DNA of 64,000 nucleotides, taken from contig NC_088357.1 of assembly GCF_036884655.1 (NCBI RefSeq), positions 48,829,501 through 48,893,500 of the forward strand. Reading direction: 5' to 3'. The notes below the pieces were generated by a model. The model saw only the letters and a program-made list of their open reading frames with translations, did not search any database and was not told where the DNA came from. This document shows, piece after piece, positions 11,666 through 26,900 of the stretch (its first letter is position 1; every line of letters begins with the position of its first letter). This DNA comes from Musa acuminata AAA Group. Lineage: Eukaryota; Streptophyta; Magnoliopsida; Zingiberales; Musaceae. The translations under genes were made by a program, and so were the position numbers.

Positions 11666-12993
11666 CGACAAGGAGGAGAGCGACTAGAGGAGTGGGAGAA
11701 GAGGAAAGGAAGGCAAGAGAGGGGGGTTTTGGGTGGAAAGGGTTCCACAATCTATATGACGAGCGCTATCAAATGGATGGATGGATGGATGGATGAATGA
11801 ATGAATGAATGAATGGGGCTGGGACGGGGTAAGAAGAGCAGGCGGCATTAGATCGGATAAGGCAGGGAGGCGGCCGTTCTCTTTTTTCGTTTTATTCTTT
11901 TCTTTTCTTCCACAACTTTTTATTCTTTTGGGCCATCGCTGGCAGCCCATATACATCCAAACCTAATTTTGGGCTTTCCTACAGTCTCACATCATTTCTA
12001 ATAGTTTTTTACGATGATGTGGTGAGAAATAACATGATTATGTGATTTTTTTTTATACTATGACAGACAATTCATATTTTTCTTTCGGCTATCCGCCATT
12101 CAGAATGGGAAGGGGTATAGAACCTGATGTACACTTTCGTCTCGTCTCTAATCAATTGGGCTTTCATTTTCTCCGATTTGAGAAGCAAAAAATACTTCTT
12201 TGATTGACAAAAATAATTGTTTTGTATTTCTATGTTCGATGATGTTGATTTTGGTTGTCCCGCTGATTTCTTCGTTAGGATCGCGAGGCCTCCTCCGCCG
12301 ATAAGGTAGTTTATGCTACGTACGCCCTCATAATTTGCTACCATCGAATCATCTAAATTGGTTGATCACTAATTTTCTAATGTCCGTCCCAGTCGTCCTA
12401 AAAATAGGATGAGGACACGATAATATAGGTTAATTTAATTATCTAAATTTCCCCAAATCTTGAATGTGAATATAAATAAATATACCATAAATAAACAATT
12501 ATGTCACCGTATTATCCGACTTCAGAATAAATAAATGTACCCTATCTAAACACATAAAACTTGTAGTAACATTATTCTATTCTGGGGAAAGACTGCTGCC
12601 TACGTCTGTCCACCTAAAACATCAAATCCTATAGTTCATCATCATGATTTCTATGGATGCTTCAATAATCCCAAAACCAAGAACTTTTCATGACATAATA
12701 AAATACTTTTAATGATTTTACGCACTAATCTTTTCTTTTCTTTTATTCTGGCATAATTTCATTGTCATCCGAACACGTGTCAATTATCGTGGACACTAAC
12801 ACGAACTCGAGACCGTACCGAGCTGAGCTCAACACGTTCAACCCCATCTAACCAAACCGCCCGTGCTGCCGAACCTGACTCAAATCGCAGTAGCAGCAAT
12901 TCCGACTCGAGAATTGAAATGGCATCGCGCCGCCGCGCCTATAGAACGATAGAACCAGCGAGAAGCAGAGGGGAGTGAGAGCGCGACAGGAAG
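11666..12993. promoter_or_regulatory. Shared divergent promoter region, TOC159 copy 2 and GCP4
   Basis: 1.33 kb separates the TOC159 start codon (minus strand) from the GCP4 start codon (plus strand). The TOC159-proximal part (to about 12385) is the duplicated block also present upstream of TOC159 copy 1. The GCP4-proximal part is unique in the window. It holds a tetranucleotide microsatellite at 11773-11815. No core promoter element was assigned with confidence. Confidence 0.55.
11773..11815. repeat. Tetranucleotide microsatellite (ATGG)n then (AATG)n
   Basis: About four units of ATGG/GGAT pass directly into about five units of AATG/GAAT. The tract lies about 110 bp upstream of the TOC159 copy 2 start codon, probably in or near its leader. 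The equivalent position upstream of copy 1 lacks the array. Confidence 0.9.
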
Positions 12994-15900
12994 ATGCTTC
13001 ACGAGCTCCTCCTCGCGCTCCTTGGTTTCACGGGCGACTTCGTGATCGACGAGAGGGAGCAGGCCGAGACCCTAGGTTTGGGCGCCGCAGACAATCCGCT
13101 CCACCAGTTCCCGGACGAGCCCACCTTTAGACTCGCCCCCGATCTGTCCTTTCTCCACCCCTCCGAAAGGTATATCTCCGCTTTTCCTCCTATGCGATCA
13201 TCTTCCACTGGCACCTCGAAGAATGGCTTCTGTCTTCTCGAATCGTGGGATCGGATGGTTTTGCTTGCAAGTTACTTGCGATCCCAATTAGGGTTCCTAG
13301 TTATGGACGTTATCACCGAGGATTTTGCAAGTTTCTTAGTCATCAATGCATCATCGATGGCCCATTCTGGGATGGTTATGATTCACGAATTGAGTTGGTA
13401 CTTGTCGCTGTTGCAGTAGTGGTGTTGCTGGTGAAGTTTACCTTAGTATGGTTAAGTGTTGTCCATGTATCTAATGGGGAAGAGATTTGGACTTGCTCTC
13501 AACTGCGTAGTGCTTGGTAGTTGCCGATGATGGAGGGTGAACCGGTTCATAGTTTGATTGCCAACGGTGACATAATTAATCTTGATTCCACGATTGCATC
13601 AGCACTTAATAGTTGTGATACCAGTTTCAAGAAAATGCCAAAGCTTGTCAACCATTTAATCTGTTTACTAGCTTAAAAGCCAAGAGGATCTCATTTTTTT
13701 TTCCTAGTGGTATTTCCTCAGTTTTTACCTCTTGGTTCAATGTTTCTTTACATTATACCTTTCATATAATTTCTTTTCAAAAAATTGGTAATGTTTGCAT
13801 GTAAAAGGTGTGGATTCTTGTTATCTGATTACCTATTTAAACTTGTTTGCAGGAATGTTATCCAGAGACTCATATCATTGGGTTTCTACTATAGGGAACT
13901 TGATCATTTTGCAACCATATCTCGGAATTTAAGTTTCATACAGTCAACAAAAGATTTCTCTCTGCCTCACAGTCCTGAACTTCTGAAAGGGAAACCGAGG
14001 AAAGGAAGCGTCTATCGAAGGGCCATTGCAAATGGCATTGTGGAGATTTTGTCAGTTTATAGAGCTGCTGTTCTTCAGGTTGAGCAGAATTTGCTGTCTG
14101 ATCCTTTGCCAATTTTGGCAACTGTAACCCAAGGCCTCAACAAGGTATCTTGTTCCTTTGAGATTGGAAAACTGACTTCTTTCATATGATTTTGAAATTT
14201 GTTTTATTCATATTTTATTGAGTTGTTAACAATCACTGTTAGCTCTATTGTTAATAGTCACTCTTAGGGTTCAATTATCCTCCATTTGCATTGTCTAATC
14301 TAGGTAACCCGTATGGGATAATTTAATTGATTTATTAACTTTATTGAGTCTAAATCACCGACACAAAAATACTTAAGCTCAAGTTTACAATAATACACTC
14401 ATCATACCCTTACAAGTTAATGTTGGTCTTTGTCCACTTCCGATATGGGATTAATTTGGGTAGTATAATCTCTCCCACTTAAGGGTTTGACGTTCTCGTC
14501 AAGGCCCAACGTAGTCCACATGCGAGGGTTAGCCCAGTTGTGGGATAGTCATTTCCTACGCGAGTCTCTCACCATGACTAGTATTAGGTCGACTCGCATA
14601 CCAATTATTGCGATTCGACCATAATGGCATAACTGACCTACTATTGACACTTTTGTATCAATAGCTGACCTAATTATTGCAGCCTGACCTGATCTCTGTA
14701 CTGACACTTTGTGTTGACTATAATTACCAATGCTTATGCAACAACTATAAGCCATTGATACCAATGTGCTACAGCTTGAGGAAAGACATAATTGCCGCAC
14801 CATGTGTCGTGATGATGTTGAGGCTAGATCACCCCACCCAAAAATCTTAAATATCATTCCTTGCCATGACCAGAATAAAGAACCATTACGCACAGATGCG
14901 ACATAATTTGAGGCAAGTGAATCTTGGAAGTACCATGTTGAAAAGTATTGCAAGGTATGATGATGTTGACATATGGGTAAGTTATGGCCAGTCTCACTGA
15001 TCATGTGGGTTATCAGACTGGAGCATCAGATATTATTGTGACGGTCTTATCCGTGGAATGAATATGTTGGTGAAAGCTTGTACATGCCGTCACGACAACC
15101 TCATCACGCACCATGAGCCAAGTTTAGTAGTTCAATAGTGTTCCGAGGACCTGACAACAAAATGTAGTGCTGCAAGTTTCCTACAGATATACTACAATAC
15201 ATATACACATGTGGCCGATTCTTCGGTCATTCAGGCCTACAACCCTTATAGAGCAGTCTCTACGGTGACGATAATGGTTCTGGTTGTTGATAATGTAAGC
15301 CTTTTGCCTTCTCCGCTACTGAACATACAACCGAAGATCAGAAGCAGTATGGGCTTGACAGAGGGCCTTGGCAATGGTTTAGCAGAGTGGCTATAACAAT
15401 GAATCAGAATTGCTCCACATATGATGAATATTGATTTTCCCAAATTTAGCAAGGATCACCCATGTTTCTGGTTATTCCAGGTAGTTTGTCTGTAACACAC
15501 TAGCACCACTTTGTTGCTCTGTGGAGATTCTTTAAATTTGGGTCTCCTTTAACTCAGTCTTCGTGGGAGTGTTTATGTGATGATATTTTACTTAAAGGAT
15601 CTGATTTCACTTTCAGTTGTCTCCCACAAGGATGAGAAAGAAGATAGAGTAAAATATTTATGCACCATTTTGCTTTCTGAAATATATAATTTCTGCAGGT
15701 TAGCTGAATGATTATGATAATTGCATTTGCTTGCTTCATGTTGATATGAATAATGATAAAGAGTTATTAAAGATGACATCAAAGAACACAATTGAGAAAT
15801 CAGATGAAGTTTTTCGCCATTATTTTTTTCACACTTTCAGCTATAGAACCTTGATACCAGTAATTCTTATTGATGATCCTGAAGAAAATACTGATTAAGT

Positions 15901-18900
15901 CACTTGTTAATGTTTCACTGACCCATATTGTCTCTTAAAGAATGGGAAAAAAAATCTGGATTGAAGATATACACATTGTTTACCTGGGCTGAAAGATGTA
16001 CACTGAAGTTTGACTATTCCTTTTGGTGACCTTTTCTGCTAGGTTGTCTCTGTATCTTTTTGATATTCTAATGATGCAGTTCCTAGTATAGCTTAATAGA
16101 ACATCAGAAATTGGTTCTACCACTTGTGTTAGTTATCTGGAAATATTACCTTAGGATGGGCATAGTGGCATAGATACTAGTATAATAATTGTCTGTTGTT
16201 TTTATCATTGTGAAGAACAATATTCTTTTACAGTCGTCATGTAAGTCATGTTATTATTTGTTTAATAATATGATATTGTTGGTTTCTACATATCAATTAC
16301 TTAATTTATTTCTGCACATCATAATTAACCAAAAACATTTTAGTTCGAGGTCCTCTTACCTCCTCTATATGAGCTTATTGTGGAAATTGAACGTGAAGAT
16401 ATTCGAGGAGGACAACTTCTTAATCTTTTGCACAAACGTTGCCATTGTGGTGTTCCTGAATTGCAAGCATGCATTCAAAGGTATGCAGTTGGTTTTCTAT
16501 AAAAAAAGTTTTAATAGCTCATATGTTTCTAGCATTTGTTTCATGTTCTTTCTTGTAAAATTATATCCAGATATTTATCTCTGAATCTTCCATTCTCAAG
16601 TGATCAATAGTTGTTGCTCATTTTCATGCACACACAACACACAAGTCGGAGAAAAAAAAGGATGAGAAAGCCTGGTATGTTCTGATTCATGATTTTTGAT
16701 GATCTGTGGGATTATCTTACAATTTTGACCTTGCTGCAACAGGTTTAGGCCTGACACAGATGACTCATTGTGATGCCTCAAACGAGTGGTGAACTATGCA
16801 TTAGAGTTTCCATTTTGCTATTTAGGCTGTTAAGCTGATTAGATCATCTTGTATTTGCCATTCTCCAACTGAATTGTGTTGGTTAAAACCTCTAAATTGT
16901 CAAGTGCAAGAATTTGTAGATACATTGGTCTAAAGATAATAAACGAATACTTGTGAGGAGAATGTGCAAGATTAAGCTGTTTTTTTCCTTCTTTTTTTAT
17001 GAGGTTCAGGGAAGAAGAACATTCTCTTCTTCTTCTTCTAATTTTTTAAAGAAGAAACATTGGAGTGTGGACCGTATTCTTGGATGACCTTAATATCATG
17101 GGGTTAGATGGACATGACCAAAAGAAGAAAAAGGATACATCCATCCTGTAATAGGCTCATGATATAGGAGGTGAACACACACCATTGAAATAATATATTA
17201 CTCATTTAGGAGAAAATTGTATCTAATTTTAGTTTACTTTTCATATATGCACATGTTCATCCTTTTCATCATTGATTGGCAAATGTCTGGATATTTTTCT
17301 TACTGTTTCATTTACACTTAGAACTTGAACTTATTTATAAAATTAATTTCTCGATTTCTATCTGCAAAAGCATAGGCTCCTTTGGCATGGTCACCAGGTT
17401 ATGTACAACCAACTCACATACTGGATGGTATATGGTATCCTTCAAGATCAGCATGGAGAGTTTTTCATCCAGAGGTATTTAAGTTTAAAAATCTGTGACT
17501 CTTTGACCTGACAAAAATTAATGTCAAAATTTTCTTTCTATTCACATATATCATATGTTATGTCTGGCAGAAAAACTACAGCACTTTTCTTTCCTTATTT
17601 TAATGTCTGTGAGACATCTAATCAGGCTACTCGACCTGTATTTTCCACTGTCTGATCCTCTACTCAGTCCTTAGCCCTAAATAATATCTTGAACATGCCT
17701 TAGTCCTGGTTGGTTGGGATTGAGCTGGCCTTTTTAGCTCATCATGTATCCAAGCTTATTTAAATAGTATTCAAATATGTTTGAGCTTGGTCCGAACCCA
17801 CCCATGTTCAGCTTGTTAATAATACTTAGCACTACATATGGATTTGATTATGCTATAATGCTTTTCAAGCATTTATAGATTCATAACTTGCTCTGCACAT
17901 GCATGGATGAAAATCTTTCAGAATTTCTGGCGGTTGAACAGGTTAAAGATTATTACTATTAGCATGTAGGAGATATATTTAAAAAAATTTTGAGTTGGCA
18001 ACTGAATCTTGAGAATGTGGAACCATGAGAAAAAAGAACATGGCACACTAGTAACAAGAACCAGGAAGTGTGTGGTAAACTATTGATATCATTCTGCTCT
18101 GCATTTCATTCTCAGCAGATATTTCTGGTTGCATATGTGCAAAAGTCATCTCACCTTCAGCCAATGAACTCCTAATGTACCCGATGATGGTGACAATTTC
18201 ATTTTCACTGAATCTTAGACCAAGGGCAGTGACCTAAGTGGTGTACATATATATCTAATTGTTTTGGTTAGTTTTTGTGATGGTTTCCATTCTTTTTCCT
18301 GTCCTTCTCATGAATTAACTATATCTCCAGAAATGATTATTTTGGCCATTCAACATGTTGAAACTCTTAAGCTGTAACTTAATTATGAATGAGATTGCGT
18401 AGCAAAGAAGAACTTATGTGATCTTCATCGACTATAAATATATAAAATGAGATTTTAGGTTCACAGTGGTTACATTAGCATTTAAACATTTTGAACTTTT
18501 TCATATTGAATATCCCAAGCTGTAACTTGTATGCAAACAAGAACAAATAGCAATAAAGAATCTATGTCATCTGCACTAAAATATGAGATTTTAGGTTTAG
18601 AAATGGTTGTGTTAGCATTTATTATTCTTTCCGTCATTTTGCAGACAAGATCGGAAGACTGAGGGCCATGAGTTATCTCATCTTGATGACATCACAAATT
18701 TGATGCAGAAATCAACTGATGATGGAGCTTTAACTGATTGGCATTTGGGGTTTCATATATCTTTGGTATACGTTGTTGATCTACTTGGTCAAAATTAGTT
18801 TTATTTCGCTGATTTCATTCTGTACATAGTGTGGGCATATGTCTTAAACAGTGATTTCAATAGGCGCTTGGGCGCTCGCCTAGGCACTCGGGCGAGGCGA

Positions 18901-21900
18901 GGTGAGGCCCGAGCGCCTTGCTTCATGTCCAAGCGTCTTGCTTCAACGAGGCGCTGCCTAGGCGCTCGCCCGAGCCCAGGCGCCTGGCGCTTCGGGCGAG
19001 CGCCCGGGTTAAACCAGGTGACCGAACCGGTGTTTTACGTCTAGTTCGGTCTCTGGTGCTTTAGTTGGTTCAATCGAACCAACTAAATCACCGATAGACT
19101 CCCTCTTGCGATTTCCTCGACTTCCCCAACCCTAACACTCTCGATTTTGCCGCCGAGATTTCTTCTCCGCTGTCGCTGCTCTCTGCTACCGCTGCCATTG
19201 TCGCTACTCGCCGCTACTGTCGCTACTCAACGCTGCCACAATCGTTGCTCGCCGACTTCTCACCGCTGCCACAATCGTCGCTCGTCGCTGCTATTGTCAC
19301 TCGTCGCTATCGCTCGCAGCTCCCACTCCTGCTGTCGCTTGCCGCTCCTGCTGCAGCCGCTGCTTGCTGCTCTCGCTCCCGCTACCGCTGCCGCCTGCTA
19401 CTACTGTTGTTGCCTCAACAACCTCGGTCTTCTCACACTCTTCTCACTATACTGTTAACAGTATATTAACAATATAATAATAGTATTTTTATTTATTAGA
19501 TTAATAATATTTTATTTTGATTTTAATACTATTAATTTTTATTTATTTAAAATTATTGTTAGGTTTTAGAATAAATGGCAAGTGTACAGAGCAACTCAAT
19601 AGATTTGATGTAAAATTTTATTGTTTTTTATTTTTGAGACTTTTTATTATTATGACATTGTGATTTTGTATCCGATTTTCTTAATTTAATAGCATATTTT
19701 TTATTTAAATAATTATATTAATTATATTATATATTTTTATATTTTAGCGCCTCGCTTTGCTCGGGCGAGTGCCTGGGCGAGCGCCTAGTGCTTTTTAAAT
19801 CACTGGTCCTCATGGAAAACGGAAAAGGACCAAAAAAATGAAAATGAAACCAAAGGTGAAGGCAGGACCTATGAGAGGTGGAATGGAAACTTATCTCATG
19901 GGGTTGAAGTTATGTTGTGGAGAGGCCAAGAGGCTGAGAAGAAATGGAGGAGAGCCAACAAGACATGACAGAACACATGAAATTTTGTAGAGAGGTGTAT
20001 TTGTAAACCACCCTAAACCAAATGTTTATATAATAATAGGACTTCATTGGTTCCAACCAGATTCCATGATGTTCACTCAATGGTGGTTTCCAACCAATTG
20101 GGTGGTACATCAGGTTCATTGCAGAATGACCATCCATGTTATCACTGATATATTTGAACCAGTAGTGTTTGTATCAAGCATTTTTAGGTTGGTATATGGA
20201 TGACAAAGGTTCCAGTTGTCGAAACAACTTCTCTACTTTTAAGGATAAGTCTGTGCATATTGTCGTTCCAAGGCCTCAAATTGGTATCCTTTGACACCAA
20301 CATGGATTTTTATTACAGGGTATTATAATGGTTCTTTTGTGAAAAAAATTTAAAATGAATTGAAGTATGATATAATTTGATTTATTTGGTGCTTGTACTT
20401 GGATGATTCATTTATGTGCAATTTCTTTACAGCATGTGATTATACCTATGTCATGTAGTTCACATCGTGAAATGTAAAATTGTGATGTGTTGATCAAGAA
20501 TACTCTATCCTACATGTTGGAGTGGAAAGCATGAAATATTCAATGTCAATTTACTAGCTGAAATCTTTATACAAGTGTTGAATGGCAATGTGATAGTTCT
20601 TTATTACAAACATAAAACAAACAATTAATTTAATGATGCTTAATTTGCAAGGCCCGGTTGATCTCTATATATAGAAAAGAAATAAGCCTTAGCAAACAAG
20701 AACAAAATGAAGGAAACTAATGATTTAATTGCATATAAAGAAGTATTTATTAGAACATCTTTTTAAAGGTGATCTAAAAGTTACATAATGAAACAAGCCA
20801 AGGCAACAGCAGCCCAAAATGAAGCAGCATGAGAATGACTTCTTAACTTGTTGAGAATGCTTACGCCAAAGTTACACTTATGGCAATCCAAGTTTTTGCA
20901 TACTTCTGATGTGAGACTAAGCCAGGATGTCAGTTCCATCCTGTTTCAGCCATAACCCGCTTCGGTGTCAATGGCATGCTTTCTGATGAGTTTAAACTGG
21001 TATGCTTTTGTTTTTCTCTTTGTGCTTAATTACTTGAAGAATCATGCTGAATCCTTCTACAGCTACCTTTATGCCAAACCAAGAGAAACCATAATGCCAC
21101 AATGTCAAATTGCATTTTCTTTTTTCACCTTCACTTAGTCATATTATGTGAACATTTTTTAATATCATAATCCTGTTATTTTCAATGTTAAGTATGATAA
21201 ACTTGTTGCTCTTCAGGTCATCTAATTATACGACTCTTGTTTGCTTTCATTGGGATTCACATGCTTATCCTATTAAGCTTAGATTCCAATAGACATGAGA
21301 ATTTGAGTTGTGATAATTACTAGTGCATGTTTTGTTGTTGTCTTTTAAGTTACTGCCTCGACTCTTTAACACTGTTATTCAGGTAAGAAGCTCATTTATT
21401 ATTATTACCAATCCACTAATCACCTTTGCGTTTTGGCAATATTAATGCAGGAAATGCTACCAGAGTATATAAATATGCGTGTTGCTGAATCAATTCTTTT
21501 TGCTGGTAAAGCAGTTAAGGTTCTTCGAAATCCTACTTCTAGTTTTAGACTACAGGAATCCTCTGTGCGCCAATCAGTGTTAAAAGGATCTTGTAGAGTT
21601 CAAGGTTTTCTAGGAACTTTTGGTCTCGAAAGAGAAATACCTCAGAGTACCAATTTGATTGCTGAAGACTTACTTCCACAATCCGAGGCTGATAAAATTG
21701 ATGCAATGCTTAAAGAATTAAAGGTTTCACATTTTTTTGCATTTTCACTCTTGCTAGTTTACAAAAACATCAATGCTTAAATGGATGCACCTTAGCCATC
21801 TTGTAGCACTATTAAACTTTTTTTCCCATTATATGTAGCAATCATCTGAATTTCAGAAAAGGTTGTTCGAATCTGCTATTAGCTCAATTCGCACTATTGC

Positions 21901-23861
21901 AGCTAATCATCTTTGGCAGGTAACTTTTGGCCCCAATATGACTATTTTGCATATTTTGGGTTCTTTGTCATGTAGTAATTTTATATTCTTGCTTGTAAAA
22001 GCTTGTGGTTGTACGAGCCGATCTAAATGGCCACCTGAAAGCCCTAAAGGATTATTTTTTGTTAGCGAAAGGTGATTTCTTCCAGGTAAGGAACTATAAC
22101 TTGGGACACATTGGGACCTGTTCCATTCTGTATATGCAGAACAGTTGCATTTTACTGTCTCTTTACTATTCTTAACCTTTTGCTTTTCTGTTTATCTATT
22201 ACTAAAAAATATTTGTCCAGCGTATATGCTTCTTATCTGACATAATTTCAATCTATGGGAGCCATTAGTGTTTTCTTGAGGAGAGCCGTCAATTGATGCG
22301 TCTACCTCCTCGTCAGTCAACTGCTGAAGCAGATTTGATGGTCCCATTTCAGTTGGTAAGATTTAAGTACTGTTAATACAAAGAAAATTTTATATAGCTT
22401 TTTTTGTGTATTATTCCGCTTCTTCTCTAAAGCTTTTTAACATAGAACAGTATCATGTAACTAACTACTCGGTAGTTAACTGATCTGAACATGCTATATA
22501 GGATTCTGTTGTGCTAACTTCTATATCAAAAGAGTAACAGATCTAGTGTTGTCTGATGCAGGCTGCATTAAAGACTGTAAGTGACGAAGATAAGTACTTT
22601 CCAAGAGTATCATTAAGGTTATGCCCTTACATGCTTTACAGTGGTTAATTGAATGACAACCGCATTTTTTTGTCACCTATAGATTTTTTTTTTTATTTTT
22701 AAATTTGAGAGTTAAGTGAGTTCTTGCTTATTCAGAATGCCTTCATTTGGAATTAACATGACTGCCACTCAAGTGGATTTTCCAAAGCTGAAGAGCAATG
22801 CTGATGGAAACTTGGTACCTTTGCAAGGGAGGACTTTAGCTGAGTCATCACTAGATGGTTGGGATGGCGTTGCTCTTGAATATTCTGTTGATTGGCCATT
22901 GCAGCTATTTTTCACTCAAGAGGTGATATCTAAGTAAGTTTGTAGTTTGCAATTTTGCATTACTTTGGAAGAGAATAACTGTGGTTATAGTGACTATAAA
23001 ATTCAGAGTGGCATCAATTAAAGTTTTCTTAACATCAAGTTTGTAGTAACTCATGTTCATATTGGGTGATATATGAAGCATGTGCAAATATATGATGTTC
23101 GTCTTATATATGATAGCAGCACATCTGGTTCAGGTATCGCAAGGTTTTCCAGTATTTGATCAGACTCAAGAGAACACAGATGGAATTAGAGAAATCATGG
23201 GCTGCAGTAATGCATCAAGATCACATTGACTTTGCTAATAATCGAAGGGACTGCAAGAATAACTCAATACCTCAACATCGTCGTCGACGCTCCTTGCCCA
23301 TGTGGCGAGTTAGGGAGCATATGACTTTCTTGATTAGAAATCTGCAGTTCTATATCCAGGTATTTGTGATAAATCTGCTTTTCCCATCATGTTAGTGTTG
23401 CAAAAGCCTTTTTTATTTGAAGTTGAAATCTTGCTACTTACAAAATTTTAAACTGCAACTTAATGAATATTGAAGTGTATCTACAGATGGCTTGTCATTA
23501 GTTGCTTTGATGTTAAATTGAACTACTTTTTGAGTCCTTTCTGTTAAAAGGTAATTCTATCTCTTCACAACTTCTATCTCTTCATAACAAAGTAGTGGCA
23601 ATTTACAGCATCGTGTGCGTTGTAAGCTTTGCTTAAACTATGTCAAACATTTTTTCTATGGGGATTCATGTTGCTTCCTGACCTATTTCCATGAGATTTC
23701 TGAATATCTTTTTGGTTAATCTTGAAAGATATTAACTATGATGAAAATTGTCTATGAACAAGCACCTCTCAGTAGTATACCCCATGTCCATATTTCAGGC
23801 AATGAACCACTCTTTTCTATATTGCTTAACTACCATGTCTGGCCTTGTCACTTTTCCTGTT

Positions 23862-23914
<53 letters not shown>

Positions 23915-26900
23915 TGTATTTCCTTGCATCAAAGGAGTGAAATACATATCCTCATTACTCCTAACACACCTATGCTTTACCTAGCAATTTTGCCACTAAC
24001 CTTCTGCTATTGGTTGTGTTTCCTCTGTCTGTTGGCTATGTCTCCTTGCCTTGTCTCTCCCTTTCCTCTTCCTCCCTATCTCTTCTGTTCTGTGCATGGC
24101 CAGTACCTTTCATCACCGCCACCCTCTCTTTCTCCTCTTCTTTCTCTGCGATCAACATTGACTTTTGCTGCCCTCTTTGCTCCCTTCTCTCTCCTTTGTA
24201 ATCTACCAAAAGTTGTTTTCCTTGAAATACTTATCCTATTGAGTATAGATGATGGTCGTGCTCTTATCGCTTTGACAAACAAATTAGATGTTTTTGTTAC
24301 ATTTGTCATAAGATTTGATCACAAAATTGATGTGAAGATAAATTCTAACTGTTGCAACTATAACCCTATTGTTTCTTTTCTAATTACCAATAGAATAGAA
24401 TGGGACTTGAGTATTGATGACAGCAGGAACGTGGTCTGTCCATTTTAGTTGTTGGATTTTGTGCAATCAAAGATGTCTTTGATAAGTTTGACCAGGTTGA
24501 GACTAGCCTGGCAGGGAATTGCATTGCAAACAAACAGGTCAGTAAAAGGTTGTGGTATTGCCAATGGCCAAGCAATCCTCAAGTGATTTTGGTTGATCGC
24601 CATTTTAAACAAGTGTTCAAGTGTAACCAATTTCTGCTATGTTGAAATATTAGATTCCTTTGTGACTCTTCCCTGTTCTGCTATTTTGTTCCTTGTTCAT
24701 GATTCAGATAAATTGCTACACTATGGTCTTTTGTTTCTACCCCAAATTGAGTTTTTGGGTGAAGGGTTCTGTTGACCTGATCTGAATATAGCCCAAATTA
24801 AACTTGATCAATAGATACCAACAAGATTTTCTTTTTTAAATAAGTTCTCTATGTACTTTATGAAATCATGAGAATGATGAACAATTACTTGTTCTCGGTT
24901 ATAATTAGCTTTCATAGACGATTATAGTTTATTGCAGGTAGATGTGATAGAGTCTCAGTGGAATGTTCTACAAGCTCATCTGCAAGATTCTCGTGATTTT
25001 ACTGAGCTAGTGGGTTTTCATCAAGAGTACGTACCAAGTTGTTCCTTCTACTTGAGAACTTTTCTGTAGTTTTTGTTGTCAATTGTCTTACTAGTAAAAT
25101 GAAGCTGCTGTTTTAGTTTATATGAAATTATGAGATAACTAACAAAAACAAATTATTGAAGAACCCTGTTATTCTTCCAATCGTGTTTAAACATGAGACC
25201 AAGAAGCTGCTCTGGCACCTCAAGGTCAATTATTAACATGGTTCTAGGAAATTCAGATCCTCTTTTGACTTTTATTTGTACTAAATGGTTTTGTTGCTAA
25301 CAATGTAAATCTCATGGAAGTTTTTAATCTCACAATTGTCACTGGTTGTAAGATTTTTTCTGTGCATGAATAAATTTTCCTTCAACTTTGACATTTAAAT
25401 AGTACTGATTGGTATGGATGTAAAATGCTAAACCAGTATGCAGACTAACCGGTTTCTTTCTTGGTGATAGCTGGCCATTAATAAATATGATATTTAATTT
25501 TTAACTATATGCAATTTACTGGTGTTCCAAAATTTCAATCATATGTTTGTAATACATGAGTTATGCCTTCCATTTAGTTCTTCAACAGGATTTTTATGTA
25601 TTTCTTTTAGATATGGGTTGCAATAGATCTTAACCATATTGCAAAATTATTGAGCCAAAATTACAAAAATGATTTAAGATTGTTGTTATTTTAATAGTCC
25701 AGTAATGGTCTAGTTGGAAACAATCAATTTGTCCTGTATTGGTCTGGCCAATGACTGGTATCAGTCATCCTTGGTGAGTAATATCTTTTGCTTTTTCAAA
25801 CAACTGTTCGGTCATAAATGTGTCTGATGTTCATTGTTTTTTTTTTTTCTGTAAATTTCACTTTAAGCATGGGTATCTTGCACCATTTGTCATTGTTGAT
25901 GCTTGTATAGTTGTGACCTTCAAGTGTGTGACGTCATTGTTTAAAAACAATTGGTAGATAACATGCCAATGTTTAGGTTCTTGTTAACATGCACATTTTT
26001 GTTGCTTTTGACAACTGGTTATATATAATCAATGATCTACAGATATTTGGCTGCTTTGATTTCACAATCATTTCTAGACATTGGATCAGTCTCTAGAATT
26101 CTGGACAGCATCATGAAACTTTGCCTGCAGTTTTGCTGGATTATTGAACAGTACGAGAGCAATCCAAATATATCCGAATTGGAGCATATAACTGAGGTAA
26201 TCAAAATATTTCTTATTCAGACACTTCATATTGTGGGAACCATTTGTTTCTGCAGCACTTTTCTTTGGCTGCAAAATGTTTTCTTGTACTTTGCTGTGAA
26301 ATGAAGGCCATCGGTTCTTCAATTTTGGGGGTCTATAGTAGCGTACGAGAAAATGCAACTATGGACACCATGTGAAAAGGATGTGACTAAAGATATTATC
26401 AAATAATGGGCGTGATATTTGTAATAGCATCTGATTTTTCATTGGTCTCACGAATGGTAGTCTTACACAATAAATACTAAGATGGAAAAATTAAATCGGA
26501 TTGGAAAGCACTCATACGATATATGATGCTGATTCCTTGGTATTGGCTATGTTCTTCTGAAACCTGTTTTTACCTCAACTATGGCCATTAATTTCCCTTG
26601 ATTAGATTTTGAAGTCTGAGTTTGTTTTTATGTAGTAGCTTTCTCTTTAAAACCTATTTGGTGTAGACAAGCACTCAAAATATGAATGTACACTGATAAA
26701 ACCCTAAGGTTTTACCTAAGAAAAGAGATAGAGATTTGATCGCTTCGAGGGGATCAACCTCCAAGTTAGCTAAAGGTTTTGAGTTGTATTTGATTGCTTG
26801 AGAAGAATAGCTAAAGGTATTACATATTTATAGGGTTATTTAATCCCTAGTCAACTAAGACTAGGAGTCCTAAAAGATAAAAATAGCAATTCCTAATTTG

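Noticed and set aside
11666..11671. Two extra codons upstream of the TOC159 copy 2 ATG
   Set aside because: The first would be TTG, not ATG; the ATG at 11663-11665 matches the start position of copy 1.
19147..19469. Open frames rich in Arg, Leu, Ser and Cys
   Set aside because: They are low-complexity GCT/GTC repeats inside the hAT-like element of GCP4 intron 5, not a gene.
23738..24448. 236-codon open frame on the plus strand
   Set aside because: It lies in GCP4 intron 12 and is built around a (CT)n microsatellite; composition and lack of motifs indicate chance.
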